DNA of 64,000 nt from Tubiluchus corallicola (lineage: Eukaryota; Priapulida; Priapulimorpha; Priapulimorphida; Tubiluchidae). Shown piece by piece: positions 1 to 13,656 of this stretch. A program made the position numbers and the translations under genes. Each line of letters starts with the position of its first letter. Positions within the stretch are counted from its first letter, which is position 1. Under the pieces are notes generated by a model. The model made no database searches. It saw only the letters and a program-made list of their open reading frames with translations, and was not told where the DNA came from. The stretch lies in the NCBI GenBank assembly GCA_030141605.1, contig JAQGDQ010000192.1:1-64000 (forward strand), read 5' to 3'.

Positions 1-10
1 AACTTTTTCG

Positions 11-63
11 GATTTCCTGTCTTTCAAGTTTGGTATCAAAATTTAATTAATTGTGGATTCGTT
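11..63 (+). repeat. Fragment of SINE tail shared with the 21-kb element
   Basis: An 18-base string, CTGTCTTTCAAGTTTGGT, is identical here and in the right arm of the palindromic element near 21,174. The following 30 bases are similar but diverged (AT-rich, then a GTG-containing stretch). This suggests a third, truncated copy of that repeat family at the window edge. The tRNA-like head is not in the window. Confidence 0.5.
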
Positions 64-3000
64 TCATCGCAAAAGTATAAATGTTGCCTTTTTATTACTA
101 CCGAAGTTTTTATCACGCGATTAAGTCAGTAAAAGAAATTAATAATAACAATTATTGCAGTTCTTTCGAATTAAATTTAAGGTTTTAAAATTGGACTAAT
201 CGATAGTTACCTAATGCGTAAAACGCGGAAGTTATCACAGTTTTTGGTACAAAGTAAAACAAGAAGGCAGTCGTATACGCCAGGCAAATTTTAAACAGAT
301 AATGGACAAGCAGAGTGAGAGAAAGTCGATACAAATCCTGTTACAGCCCTTGCAATCCCAGCTACATCTCTTCACATTAACAACTTCATTGTAAATTGAG
401 TAAGCGCCAACTTAGTTTAGATTATATTGAAATTGGAAACTCCCGTAAGAACTGCAGCGCGGGGAGAATACCGCAAACAGCCTCCAATCAAGTCACGCGA
501 CAAAAACGCAAAAAGCTGGATATTTAGGGATGTCAAAACAGGAGTCGGTGACGTCAATGCAGCTGGAGTTTAGCAACCATGTGCAAATAGTGTTTCTCCT
601 GAAAGCTGCTCGGGTAAATATTAACTGCAGAAACTCGAGCGCACAGATAAAGCAGCAAGTATAACCAAAATGATTACGGGCAAACCCAAAACGAGGAGGA
701 TCCCAGTTATGCAGGCAAAGACCGAACAAAATTAAACTCTAGCCAATAAGCCGTGGTGTTATAAAACAAACGGGAATCTTCAACGCAAGAGAATCTCAAT
801 ACAAGCAACGAAGCCGCGACAATCGCAAGTTCCACACAACTAAAAGTTGCGTTGTTTTAGTGGTGCGCCTTGTCCACTAAGTAATCACGACTACACTAAT
901 CGAGTGCGCAGTCCAAGTCGCTTCAATGTTCATTTCATGTTGACAAACCCCACTCACTGATCCAAACTTGCATTAGAAACGTCAAACACGCCAGCAAGTC
1001 AATTTAAAATTCCAAATAGCTTTTCCCCAGTGTGAACGCGTAAGATGCACTGTTAGTGGTAATTATTTGTAGCTGATGGATAAAAAACAACCTGTTAACT
1101 GCGAGTCATCAGAAACTTGTGTAAATTTTGCTCGATTTAGTGTAAAGGGAAAAAAACAATATAAGATTTCAGAGTTCTGGTAATCGGGTCTCATGGAAAA
1201 GAGAAAAGGCTAGGTATCTGCAGGCGTCTCTTTTTTCTAGTATTCGCCTCAGAAGATGCCAAACATTCAAGTATAACGGTTACTTTTAAGATAAATGCGA
1301 CAATGTTAGTAGTTAATCTTCAAGTCCCGCGAGAGAGCTTACCGCCTGTCTATCATAGGACCTCACAGACCAGCCAACCAGACAACAAGCCTAACAAAAG
1401 ATTGCCATCACCAAATTAAAAAGGAAGCGTCAAAAGAAAGTGATTTGGTGACAATGAGACGAACCGAAAGAAATGGGAAGACATCAAGCGGTAGAAAGGC
1501 AAAGGCAGGGAACATTGGAGTGTAGCTAAAAAGAGATACAGGTGGTAAGGGCAGAGGGAAAGGGCCACAAGTGGAAAAATAGCAAAACTGGTACATTTGT
1601 GTTTCTAACGATCCACTTTTCCCTCTTTCTATTTTCGCCCTTCGTCCTATGCCAAATTTATCAATACCATTATCACCTGTGCTACCTTTACCTGTTCCTA
1701 ACTTACCGTGCACCGGAAGACTAAAGTTGATGCGATAAAGTGGGGAAATAAGAAAACAACAAAAAAAAAATCAAAATAGAGCGAGAAGGAAAAGTTGAAG
1801 ACATGGATGTAATGGGATGACTCAGAAACTAAAATAAAGAAAAAACTAAAGTTTTAGAGCATTAAAACTAAGACAGGCAAAAAACTAAGTGCAAAGAATG
1901 GTATTAGGGTGAATCAAAATATACATAATAGCATAGCATAATCAAAGCAAATAAATGGAAACTTGAAACAATTTAGATATAATGACAGAAGTTCATAACG
2001 TCTACAACAACTTTATTTATAGTGGATATAATTATTAAGAGCGTTATGAAAAATGAAGACCACTGTCTTTTTTGCAATAGGATTTGTGCGTTTTGAAACT
2101 GATAAAGCTAGCCTACCACCGCTACAGACTTACAGTCAGAAGAGCGATTACAACCGCATGCAATAAAACGATTAAATCAAAAGACAAAAATATTATCAGT
2201 CGTATATTTGCAATGGTTTTAAGTGGGAAAACATTTTATTGGCGGTTGCGCACGTCAACTGTGTGCTAAATGCTCCCCAGGGTTGTGCGTGCCGTAGCCA
2301 CGTAGAAATGGCACGTGACGCGTTGAAAATAACAACAATCTCAACATCATTATCACAGTGGAATTAGCGCTATAGAGACGCAAAAATCTCCAAAGAGCTA
2401 GCTTTAAATTAACATTTAATCAATGTTAGGTTTCTCGTCCTTAACTGCAAGTATTCTGGGCAATTTACAAGCAAGAAAATGGGGCCCATCCTTGCCTACA
2501 AGCTCCAAAAAGCCGCATGCACAAGATGCATAATTACATCACCCGCCGCACTGTCTTAAACGTCAACCAACACAAGTCTGGGCAATAATTACTCTCTAGG
2601 GACAGCACTACAGCATTACTCATGCCAAGCAGATTAAATACACGTTTGTATATTGTCAGGTGACAATTATTATGAAAATACACCCTCTCTTTAACTGCCA
2701 GAAATTAGTGTTAGGACCTACAAACCATATAAAGATGTTATAGGACAAAGACAAAGATACTGTTAAGACAAAAACTTGTGTTTAAGGACCTAGGTAAAGT
2801 CTTTTTTGTGGTTCTCGGAAGTTATATTGGAAGGTAATAATAAATTGGGGAAAATTAAGATTTTCGCCAAGGCTAAATAGAAAAACATTACAAATTAAGG
2901 CACCCACTGAAAGAAATATTAGTTTCGTCAATTCTTTCTACAAAAATACGTTCTTGAAAACATTGACACTTCTAGCTGATAGGCCATAGCATAACTTTGC

Positions 3001-5569
3001 AAAGGAAAAGTAGGGCAAAGTCAACTCATGCTGCACCTGTTTAATAAATCGATGGGTAATCATTGGGAAAACTGGGCGGTTTGAACTACTATGCTGCCCA
3101 CACTAAATACACTCCCCGAGGGAAAATGTAAACGCACCTGAACGTCAACGTGTTCAAGTCACCCCTACCACCAGATAAATACACAAACAACTACTACTCA
3201 CCTTAATACAATAAACTGAAACTCTAAAAAACTCAAACCAGGCCTAGGCTTTATAAAGGCGTCAAATCAATGGAAGGAAATGTAAAGTAGGTTTTCAATG
3301 ACTGAACTATTTTTTTCCGATAGTAAATTTACACAGAATAAATAAATTATGTGCAACTGCTACAATGAATAACGGCTAGTGCCAGGTGCTACTCAATAAT
3401 AAATAACACAGAATACACGTATTGCACATACACGAAGAAAAATTTTGCAAGTAATGCTCATTGATACTCGAGTCTGCTTACACACCGGAAGCTAATATAG
3501 GTCCTACATAAAAAATTTTTATACAAATTGTCCCAAAAAAGCCAATGACCGCTCAAGAGAAGAGGTTACAGCAGAATGTTCAGATCTATAGGAACTAATT
3601 TGGCTAGAGGTGACTCTCTTGATGATCTTTCAGGACGTAGTTTTCTTACAGTAAAATGAGCAGACGAGATGATCGATCACAAATAACAAGTTCATTTATT
3701 AATATAGACTTGTTCTAGAAAAACTTTTTTAAGTGGCAGCAGTACTGAAAATTTGAAAAGAGCAGACGTTAAGCTACACTTCCACTCCTTAAAGAATGAA
3801 TATTGATGAGGTAATAAATGCTAGGTATCATCATTCTTAGCATTACCTTTCTTGTTTAAAAGGAATTAAACTAACGCTCTGTTATTTCTAGGTATCTAGG
3901 TATTTCTAGGTAAAAATCATCAGGCGAGAAATGCCGAGAACATAAGGTCTTCTTAAATAATAACCACAGCTGGAGGCAGAGCTCAGTTTTTAAGGACACC
4001 TTTTTACCTTTCACAATTTACCTCTAACTGGCGAATATGTTGAGTTGAGTAAAATTATGCACTAACAAGCGCGGTTGACTGATTGCTGATTACAAACAAT
4101 TTCTCAAAGGAAAAAACATTGTAAACCTCCTTGCACCAACCGAAATCAACGCATTTAATCCCACGAAGTTTATTATAACAAATTTTGATACGTAGAAAAC
4201 TAAGCCTGTGATAGACCAAAATCAAATGAAGTGATTAATGTTTCAGCATTAGCGCTGTCAGAATAGACGGAGATAAGTCTTTAGCAAACAGTGAAACATC
4301 TGTAATTAAATGACAATTTACAGTGTAATATATGGAGACGAGATTTGCGCAACTAGCTAGCACAAATATCACAAAGTTTGAAGATTTTTAGGTCTTTCTA
4401 GCGGCCCGGCACATAGTACCACTGAACTATTCAAAACTATGGTAATGATAATTGCGCTTTTATAATTTTTGAGCGGAGTTAATTTTTAAGAATTAAAATG
4501 GTGAATTACAGTTTCAATTACAGTAAAGAAAGCAGTGAAACAGTTCTGCTCTTACAAGACTTAAACTTCAGGTCTCCCAAGTGAATGGAAGATGGAATAG
4601 AAGACGGTTAAAGAATTAGATGAACTAATGTCTACGTTTTTAATGTCTATCCCACTAGTGAAAATTTGGCAGTCTTTCTTCCGCAGCAAATGAAATGAAT
4701 GGAGATTCAAGTTCGTCATAAAAACTAAATCTTTATAAACACCTCAGATTAACAAAACTCTCTTGCTCAGATTAATAAAATCATCCTGCAGTAAATCTTT
4801 CTATGTCTATAGTTCACAGCAGACTAGCAAGTCTGTATGCAAACTTAACGACAATCCTGCAAGGTAGAGCCAAGTACTGTATAAATCCCCCACGTAATAG
4901 AAAACTGGCAAATATGATTGATTTATACGTGTGTTATATACGATATTAGAGTAATAATCGAGTAATTGGTAGCTAACAGCTAAGCAGTAAATTACATTAA
5001 AAAGGAAAAGGCTTAGCGACGATGAAGGCAACAGACAAAGCGAATCGTACAAGCGCGGCACAAAAGGATGGGAGGACCGTCGCAAAAGATGAAGATGCTG
5101 ACTATCATTCGACTACCAGAAAACTCTACACGCTAACTAACAAACAAGCTCTATTCACTCAAATGTGATTGCTTTCTTTGCCAGACGTTATTACATAATA
5201 CCTATATTAAAAATACCAGTTACACCAGTTCAGGCAGTTAAAAATATCATTTCATTGGTATGTAGATAGTTATAAAATGGCATTCATCTACTGCGAAATT
5301 GTACTGAATGCATTTTTAATGTTTTTAGTTCGAACTAACACTTTGTGCATGCAACTTCAGGTGAAAAAATTGTTTCACCCTCAAACTACACATTGTTCTG
5401 CGCAAAGCACTTTTAATTGCAAAATAAGAAACGTTTGAATATTTTTTTATGATTTTATGATTCATAATCCTAGTTAATGTAACGTTCAATTTCTCATGTT
5501 TTTGTGTTATTTCGTAGAACGTTTTATACGGTGAACTACAGACATACTACAGTCCTGTACCCCCGCAGT

Positions 5570-5950
5570 TATTAAGCCATGCACCTCCCTCACTCTTTCT
5601 ACTGCTTATCTCATCACTGCCTCGCACAGCTTGATTAACCCATACATGTCAGGCAAAAACCTCAACAGCAAATCAATCAGCATCCCAGCTGGCAATATTT
5701 GGGCATTAATTCACTTCCACTGACCAGCATAATAATTAAGTCAATCAAGGATTTACTTGCACTATCCCACACGAATGTTTGCGGACATTTAATGCCAGCT
5801 GAACAGCTTTGGACATTGTCCCTTTAATGCCAAAGCTGCTCAGCCGTTGTGGACAGCGTCCATTTATCGCCAGTGCAGGCCAGAAAATAAAACGTTTATC
5901 AAAGGCTTTGGCCGTCATAGATTATGAATACTTCCGTTTTTAAATTCTGG
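5570..5950. promoter_or_regulatory. Candidate cis-regulatory module
   Basis: This non-coding block differs in texture from its AT-rich surroundings. It contains a degenerate threefold repeat starting GGACA near 5783, 5811 and 5851, each unit ending in an ATGCC or TCGCC step. It also carries a SOX-type ACATTGT at 5813-5819, a TCF/LEF-type ATCAAAGG at 5898-5905, several homeobox-type TAATTA/TTAAT cores and E-box-like CAGCTG. Motif matches of this length occur by chance, so this is a candidate only. No ORF explains it. Confidence 0.25.
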
Positions 5951-8900
5951 TTTTTGTTTTATTTTGTTCTGCTTTCTTCTTTTATTGTTATTTACTTATA
6001 TTATTTATTTGGAACAGAATAATAATTACTGCAGTTCAATTTGCTAGACACACAATTACAGACAAGGGCAATTAAAAACAAGACATGTTATTTTTTGTAA
6101 CTATTACTAAATAATTACTTCACATCATACTTTACACTTGATATCTGAATTGTTTTTATACAAAGACCAAACATAGCCACCAAAAGGAAGGCTACACTTG
6201 AAAGTGTTAAGCATCAGAGAAATGGTTCAAAAGTATTTCCTATAATAGTTCTGCTGATGAGTAATAGATGTCGCCACCTATACATGAAACATTCTTTATA
6301 GAATGCCCATCAACTATCAATAGTTTGCTCCCAATCCTTACTACATTGGGACTACAGAAAATTAGTCCTGCCCTATGAAAAATGTCCGTTCTAAAATGAA
6401 ATGAACTTTACGGTTTAACTTCAAAACGAACAACTACTAATTTCAAATTGATGAGTTTAACAGTTAGCCCCGATGTTTAACAACAGTGCTTATTAAATAC
6501 CGTAGAAACCTATACCGACTTTACATGTTTCAAATCAAGTTCTTTTTTGTAAAGAAAGCAATTATGTTTAACCGAACAAGAACAAATCGATAGTTTTCAT
6601 CTTCGAGTTAATTTTTTACGGAGACACCTGTCCTCTTTTGCCACCTGCGCGCTTGCAGGCGATGCGCTGACATAGTCATTTCCGTTATCAAGTTGAATTA
6701 ATCCATGTTTCTCTCAATCACGTACTTAATCAACCAGGTCAGTTTTGAATGAAAATAGCGATTCACAGGGTTATTTCTGCATAAATTCCCAGACATTCAG
6801 AGCAGAAAATCACCAGGGAGCGATCAGAAAACTGCACAATTTTCATCGATTATCCTCACAGCTCTGAGCTGCACGTGCTAATTAAAACGACATTGTTGGA
6901 AAACAAAACGTCACTAAAACGCCGCATTCACGGCTTTTCTGAAAAATTCTCAGTGCCTTTGATGGGCAGGAATTTCTCGTGTGTCAAAATGCACGCCTGC
7001 GAATGACAACAACTAGATTGTGAATATGTAAAAGGCAAATGTCAAGACATTATGGCAGCGCAAATCACCCCGCAGGCTAAGCACTGTATTGTTTGTGTCG
7101 GAACAATTTTATTGAAGTGTGCGGAAAAACTAATACGCTTATCCGCATAACATAATGCTTAAATACGTAATCCAAATTAACCTGAACTGCAATCAGTAAA
7201 CCTTATTCATATTTTACAGCATAAAAGATTTGGGCAGAATCAGGTTCAACAAACATACTATGAATTTTATTATCATCTTGTTTTTATTATCATTATTAGG
7301 GATCATTTCTCGTGATCTTGAGTCATAAAGCTTCTTCTTCCCCCCAAAATTGCCAAACGCTAGTATTTACTATTTTTAAAAATTAAGTACTACATGTATA
7401 TGAAATTACAAAAAGAAATTCATTATAAATTCTTGTTTTTGCCCATGTAAAACTGTTTTAAAAAATTAAATATTTTTTTGGAATTGGCATATCCGTTTTA
7501 TATCGAACCAGAAAATATTTCAAGTAACTTAGCTATTTCGCCTTAGTAGGATGCAATCATCATATACAACCAATTGCAACAGTGGTATTTAAACAGCTAT
7601 TGTTTGCAAATTTTAGTTTCCCAAAGCAAAAACACAAAGCCCATTCCTTTTTGCTTGGAAGTTTATGCTAAGGCGGGTTAACACAATGTGAAAACAACAT
7701 AAGTTAAAATGAAAAGAGCATAATAACTGATACCAGAATTCTGAACCCAGAATTCTTAAACCAGAATTGAAACCAAAGCACAGACTAAAATTCAAAGTTT
7801 TACTCTTCTATTCCTGTAAAGTTTGTAATCTCTAACTTCATGACCTATTTGAATCCAATTACAATCCTACGTGTAGAAATCTGCATCGCTACAACGGAAG
7901 TACGCAAATCAACAGAAAAATGCTTATGAGAAATATAACATCAATTTTTAAAAAGATCATACAAAAATGTTCCAGTCATACGCATTGCTAGTTGCTACTG
8001 CATCACGTCACGAACATCTATAATTTCATGTTCAAGTTCAGACCTCAAAGACTCACAAAGCGCATACTCTAACTGAGACAAAAATAAACCAAAAAGTATC
8101 CGGCAACGAAATATTAGCAGTTTCAACTAAGACGATGATTACGTAACCATAGCTACAACACAGTGAAGATAATGGAAACATGAAAACGACATACGCCCGC
8201 AATAACATTGTGTTATTATTACTTTCTGAGGGATCTGTTCTTATAAGGGTATTATAACGCTAATTACAAGTTACTCTGCCTATGCAGCCGTGTACGTACA
8301 GATAATTTATGAATTTGTTCCTCTGTGCAAAAGTTTTCCTGTAATTCGTCTGCCCATTCAAAAAATTTGGACGTATACTTATCGGGAAAGAGTACACTGT
8401 TTATATAACAGAGGGCAACATGAAAGAGTAGACGGGCAATATGAAAGACCCTACCCGATATTATTTCTATTAGCGCAAGTGTAAGTACATATACATGCTT
8501 TGAAGCCATTTTGACGTCTCTTGTTCAAAAGAACTCTTGTTTACTACAGGCAATGTTTTCTTTTTTGCTTGCTTATAACAGACATTGAGAACCATTGAGA
8601 ACTTAAGTGGCACACTTGTGCATGTATCCCATTTCGCTAACGTTCTAGTAATAATAAAAATATAGGCCAGGATAAGCAACCCACTCAGGAAGTCTATTGT
8701 CCAATTCCAGAAGAACTGCAGCGATCATTAAATGCCTATATAACCCCAACAGACACTGAAGTTTTTTTAACACAATTATGATTACACAAAGAATTCATAA
8801 TTACATATTATTAAACAAAAGAGACTTACAAATTAAATAGTTTACCTTTTTCTGGTGAATTTCGAACGCGTGCATTGCCATAAATATCGCTTTGTTTGGC

Positions 8901-11057
8901 ATCTTTGACGCGGTGAGCGAGAATGACGTACGTACTACAGAAAGCGCCTTTGGTTACCGATATTTGGTGACCTCGTGACTGCACTCATAACGTCATTCGT
9001 CTCGAGCAACGAAAAACTGCGGTTCTTCAATTTTAATACTGCTAACAACGAAGTTGCAAAAAATCAAAAGAAACAAGTTTTACAGTAAGTTCATAATAAA
9101 ATAAATTGAATATTCGTACTGTGAGAGTAGGACTTTAGTTGTAAAAGCTTATATTATTGTGCGGGTTTAGTTAGACTTATACATAAATTATATACGAACA
9201 ACAAGGTCTGATGAAGCAGTACTTAAATAACTTAACTTTGATATCGAAGAAATAGAGACATGAGCATCTGAGCTATTAACGATAACTAATGACAATGGGA
9301 AAACAAGTCTGGCAAGCCGCGCAAGTAAACAGACTTCTTTTTTCAATGCAAAAAACCAAAAATGCTGTCACCATGTCTCCAGAATTAAAACTGTGAAAGC
9401 AAAATAAGCATAAGCCAGGAAAAAATTTGGTTACAAGAAAAAACACCATAACAGAGAAGTAGCTCACAAACTTCCAAAGAAGCAGCAAAATCTCTTAAAG
9501 TCTTGATACTACCAAAAGGTGTGCAGAGATTGCTGAATACTCATGACATCGACACTGTGGAACCGACGTGGTAGCAGCCAATGCACGAATATTATTTCGA
9601 ACTTTGTAGCTTTTTAAATTGTTGGTAATAAGTTCGACCTACAAGCTTAAATCACATTATTGACCAAGCTAATTCACATGATACTTAAAAAAAACTTTTT
9701 CAATAGTTTCAACAATGTCTCTGTAAAAACACAAGAACCTAATGCCTTGTTGATAACAGTGCCTGGATCATAGTCTGGCGTGAACGAGTTCACTGTTCAA
9801 GGATAGAAATAGTACAAAACTTAAAAAGCTAAATCTAGTATTTATATGAAACATTCGTAGGTACCAGAAGGACAGGGTATGCCAAAATACAAACAAAATC
9901 ACTCTTCCTTTCCTATAAAGCGAATTGAGCCAACTGTAAGATCTTTTTAAGGAATGCACGCTTTTCTGTGTGTAAGAGGACGAGATTACTTTCGAATTAC
10001 AAACAAAAAATGCCATCATAGCCTCGCAGAACTAATATAGAGTTACTTAACCCCAAGAGCAGGTTAAAAATACGTACTCTTCTTAACTATTAGCTGAATG
10101 ACCGATTAAGACATACAGTTTAACTTGACTTAAACGGCTAGGACATTGCCTAACTATAAGGCCTAAGGGCTAAGCTGGCTGTGTAACCCTAAACTATAAC
10201 TGTAAATATACATATAAATGGTGGCACTAACTTGCCCATTTTGCCATTTTGGGCGTGCCATCACAACGAACTTTTCGTAACTGACGGAGCTCGGTGATTT
10301 TCAGTAGTCAGCGCCTCAACTGTCAATACAATGGAAATGTGACGACATAATCAAATAACGCTAGGGAAAAATAAACAACGCAGTGAAAACACTGAATTCT
10401 CTATGTTTATTATTAGTTTGGCTTGAAATTTTGTGGTAGTTTCGCAATTTGTCGAAGAACCTCTTCCTCTCAAAACTTTTTCAGTTATTATACGGCTAAA
10501 AGAAATATCAATAACATTCCAAAATTGTTATTTTTAACTACGGCCTTCGTGCAAATGTAATATGGCATCGTATTTATTCGTCATGTGAAAAGGAAGTAAG
10601 GGAAAAAGTTGAATATCTAAAGTTTCATTTTGTTTGGTTAACACATCTTTTGCTAAAAACAAAAAAATACTTCTGTAATATTTACTTAAAGTCATACGAA
10701 CCAGTAGCCACAAAAACACCAAGAAACAAATTCAAAGTTTAAAAAAATCGTGATATTAGAGAGTCCCAAGTAGGATAATCCACCAAAAAGAGAATCTAAC
10801 AATAGCAAGAAGAACCTACGTGTAATAGACGTCGACAAGATTGTTCGTAGAGAAGTCACTGTAAAGTGGCGAAGAATGGCACAAGCCGACCAACTATTAA
10901 CGTTTGTTGAAAAAATCGAAAGCTTTTTCCAATTCAAGCAGCGGCAGCAGTGAATCGCCCCAAGGGAAGACGAACCAGAGCAAAATCCAGTAGATAACAG
11001 AAACACGATAATTACAAAACAGTCGACTCAATACTGTTAGATCAAAAATTTGCAAGG

Positions 11058-11107
11058 GTGATGATGATGATCATGATGATGATAATGATCATGATGATGA
11101 TAATGAT
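11058..11107. repeat. GAT/ATGATC microsatellite
   Basis: An imperfect (GAT)n run in which the longer unit GATCATGATGATGATAAT is repeated about twice. It sits in non-coding sequence. Confidence 0.9.
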
Positions 11108-12589
11108 GGCACAAGCGAGTGAGTGCAACAAAAATACTTAAACAGAAAGTAGCTTCAAGCTAAACTTTCTTTTAATGAAACCACGCGCAGAATATAATGC
11201 GAGTTCTGCCCGCTAGTAGAAAATTTAATGAGAGGGGTTGGGATTTGCCTAATTATTACCGGTGATCACTACATAAAAAAGGTATGCCTTTCAATGTACA
11301 TTAAATATACATTCAATATATGTTCAAGATGCGCTTATGATTTGCTTTTGAACATTTTAGTGCATTATTAGGTAGTCGTTGACACGTGTAAAAGCTCCAC
11401 AGACATTGATCTCAACTAGCATTTTCAATAGGTCTGTAATTTTGTATATTGACTATACATATACAAGGGGGCTTGTGGTGCATAAAGAGATGAACCACAC
11501 AAAGCAAATATTGTGTGCTTAGACTGAAAGTGTAAATTATAAACTTCAGCAACGGACCACATATCAAAACCAAGTGAGTGGCCAAGGGTCAGCATCGGGC
11601 ACAAGCAGGAAACATACAGACAGAGCAGAACGAATTGAGCTTTAAAGAGGTAAACTAATTCTGGCGTACACAGTTTGCGAATAAAAGTAAAACACATTTA
11701 GATAACTCGAGTCAGATTTTGCTAGCAACCAAGGCTAAGCGTGGGCAAGACAGATCAAGAAATGAAAGGAAACTCTCGTTCATAAATGCACTTCACGAGC
11801 CGTATAGTAAACATACAAACCTCCGTTCCCGACAAAATCAGCAGTCGGCAAATAAAACCCAAGGCAAAATGGGAATATTTTAACAATATTGTACAACGCC
11901 AGCACAGTTCATTGGGGCACCGACAGCACGGAGATTCGACATGACTAGAGAAATATATTTTCCAAGGTTGTTTCGGTTCATGAATGCATGCTTTTATCAG
12001 TGCTTAAAACTGGCAAGACAAGGCTTGTTCAGTATAATGAAATCATCAGAATTCAAATAATATTCTACAGGTGCTGCAAATTGGCCTTGGTAAGTAGCAA
12101 ACATCAAAAATTTCGACAAACTCCTGTATAAAGGCATAATCACATCCATCCAGAATGTGTTCCGATGGAATCCATAATGGAGTATGCAGTATGTGTGGTA
12201 AAGACACTACTGCTGCACATTCTGAATGTGTAGCACACATGCCTTTACAATCTATGCAGTAATAGAATGTTACTGGATGCACTGCAACCAATGTCTGGGT
12301 TACAACCAATTTACGTGGTCATCAAGTGACCGTGCTTAGAAGTAATGTGGTGACAACAAGTCCATATGTATGATGATGTGTATCCATATATATGAATGCC
12401 AGGCCTCCTTGGCATGTGCTAATCTACAAAGATCATTGAACCTACCACAACTTGCTTCACTGGCCCACAAGAACCTACTGGCCCAACATACAAGCTTCAA
12501 AGATGTTCCCAGTACCTACGTTCACACAGTTGAAAACCTCTTTGCACACTCCATATATTGCAAAAGTTGCAAAGTAGTTAAGCACTTAC

Positions 12590-12682
12590 CCGTCCAAATT
12601 GTTCAAAGTAAGCTTTAAGGTCATCTACTATAGTGTTGGCTGACAAACCGCCCACAAAAATCTTCTTAGTGCGAGTTACCAT
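12590..12682 (-). CDS. msi: Musashi exon: start of RRM2
   Basis: A 93-base exon of 31 codons. It encodes [14 protein letters not shown] (RRM2 RNP2 is KIFVGGL), then [17 protein letters not shown] (helix 1 of RRM2). The acceptor is a T-rich tract ending CAG and the donor is CGG|GTAAGT. Both borders are phase 0. The ATG at 12682-12680 is internal in the family and should not be taken as a translation start. The last residue is R where vertebrate proteins have K. The exon with the second RNP1 must lie further left and is not visible. Confidence 0.97.
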
Positions 12683-13272
12683 CTGAAAAAAACAGAAAGT
12701 ATCTTTTAATCGTGTACTGCAACAAAAATCAGAGTAAGGAGTAGATCAAAGCTTATTCAAAATTTTCAATAATTAAGTGAAAATGTCAGACATATGAGAT
12801 GCACGTTTTTAATTACAAAGCAAAATGAAACAAAATCTAAACTCTAATAAGAGTGAATATTTATGCAGTAAAAAATTTAATCAAATCTACACCTAACTTA
12901 AAGATCGAACTAAAGAAACATAATGTCTTAATGAACTAATGCGATTAAATATTAACTTCACATTCAAATAAAACAATCGAAACCCACCACCTATTTGTTT
13001 AAGGTTTAATGTGGTTGGTTGGTGTCATTTAAGTTATTTGTTTATACAACTTCAACACAACACAATAAATGACGCATACGTATAACTATTAATTATTTAA
13101 AATTTTGTATATATACACGCTAAGTAACCGTTCACAAGATTTCAACAAGATCTGGGTCAGGGCCACTTCACCTGTGACCAGTTACGCAGAATATGATAAA
13201 AAATACTGCAAGAGGTATAAAGTTATCCAACCACAGACTTCATATAACTCGGGTGTTGTATAAAACATAACA

Positions 13273-13656
13273 CAGGGTTCCACAGAATTTTAAAATGAAT
13301 TTCCCTGACATTTCCATAACTTTTCCCTGACCAAATATTGATTTTCCATGACCAAGATAAGCAAAAACTGCATTACAAGTATACATATTCAAACACTTTT
13401 GTGTATGGACATTCATACATATACTGACATATGTGTCGGCACAGCTGCAGTAGTGCTAACGAAATTACAAATTTGGAAGCCTGCCATAGCAAAATTTTAT
13501 TTGAACACGAATCGCTGAAAAATATGTTTGGAAAAATATCGGTTCACTGTGATTATTTTTGCAACCCTTTCCAATTTCCCTGACTTTTCGCCCCATTTTC
13601 ATCATTTTCCCTGACTTTTATCAAATCATACTATTTCCCCGACTGTGGGAACCTTG
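13273..13656. mobile_element. hAT-like non-autonomous element (MITE)
   Basis: The ends are near inverted copies: CAGGGTTCCACAG on the left, and on the right GGGAACCTTG, whose complement starts CAAGGTTCCCACAG. The interior repeats the word TTCCCTGAC and variants at both ends. CAGGG-type ends followed by TTCCC words are a pattern I associate with hAT-type MITEs of marine invertebrates. The 384-bp element encodes nothing. I could not see a convincing 8-bp target duplication (ACATAACA against AACCTTAG), so the ends may be slightly off or the copy old. Confidence 0.55.

Larger units (their letters stand above)
1..12589. other. Non-coding left flank (Musashi downstream intron or 3' region)
   Basis: The next Musashi exon after 12590-12682 should finish RRM2 and carry a second RGFGFVTF-type motif on the minus strand. 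I looked for its reverse complement across this stretch and did not find it, so the remaining exons are probably beyond the left edge. The ORFs here (for example minus 493-729, 4807-5085 and 10692-11006) show no domain or splice context and look like chance. Visible contents are a SINE-tail fragment at 11-63, a motif-dense non-coding block near 5570-5950, another GC-richer block near 6620-7090 and a GAT microsatellite at 11058-11107. Otherwise I see nothing. Confidence 0.6.

Noticed and set aside
12046-12309. 87-codon minus ORF next to the Musashi RRM2 exon
   Set aside because: It would be downstream of the exon, but it does not match Musashi RRM2 and has no fitting acceptor.
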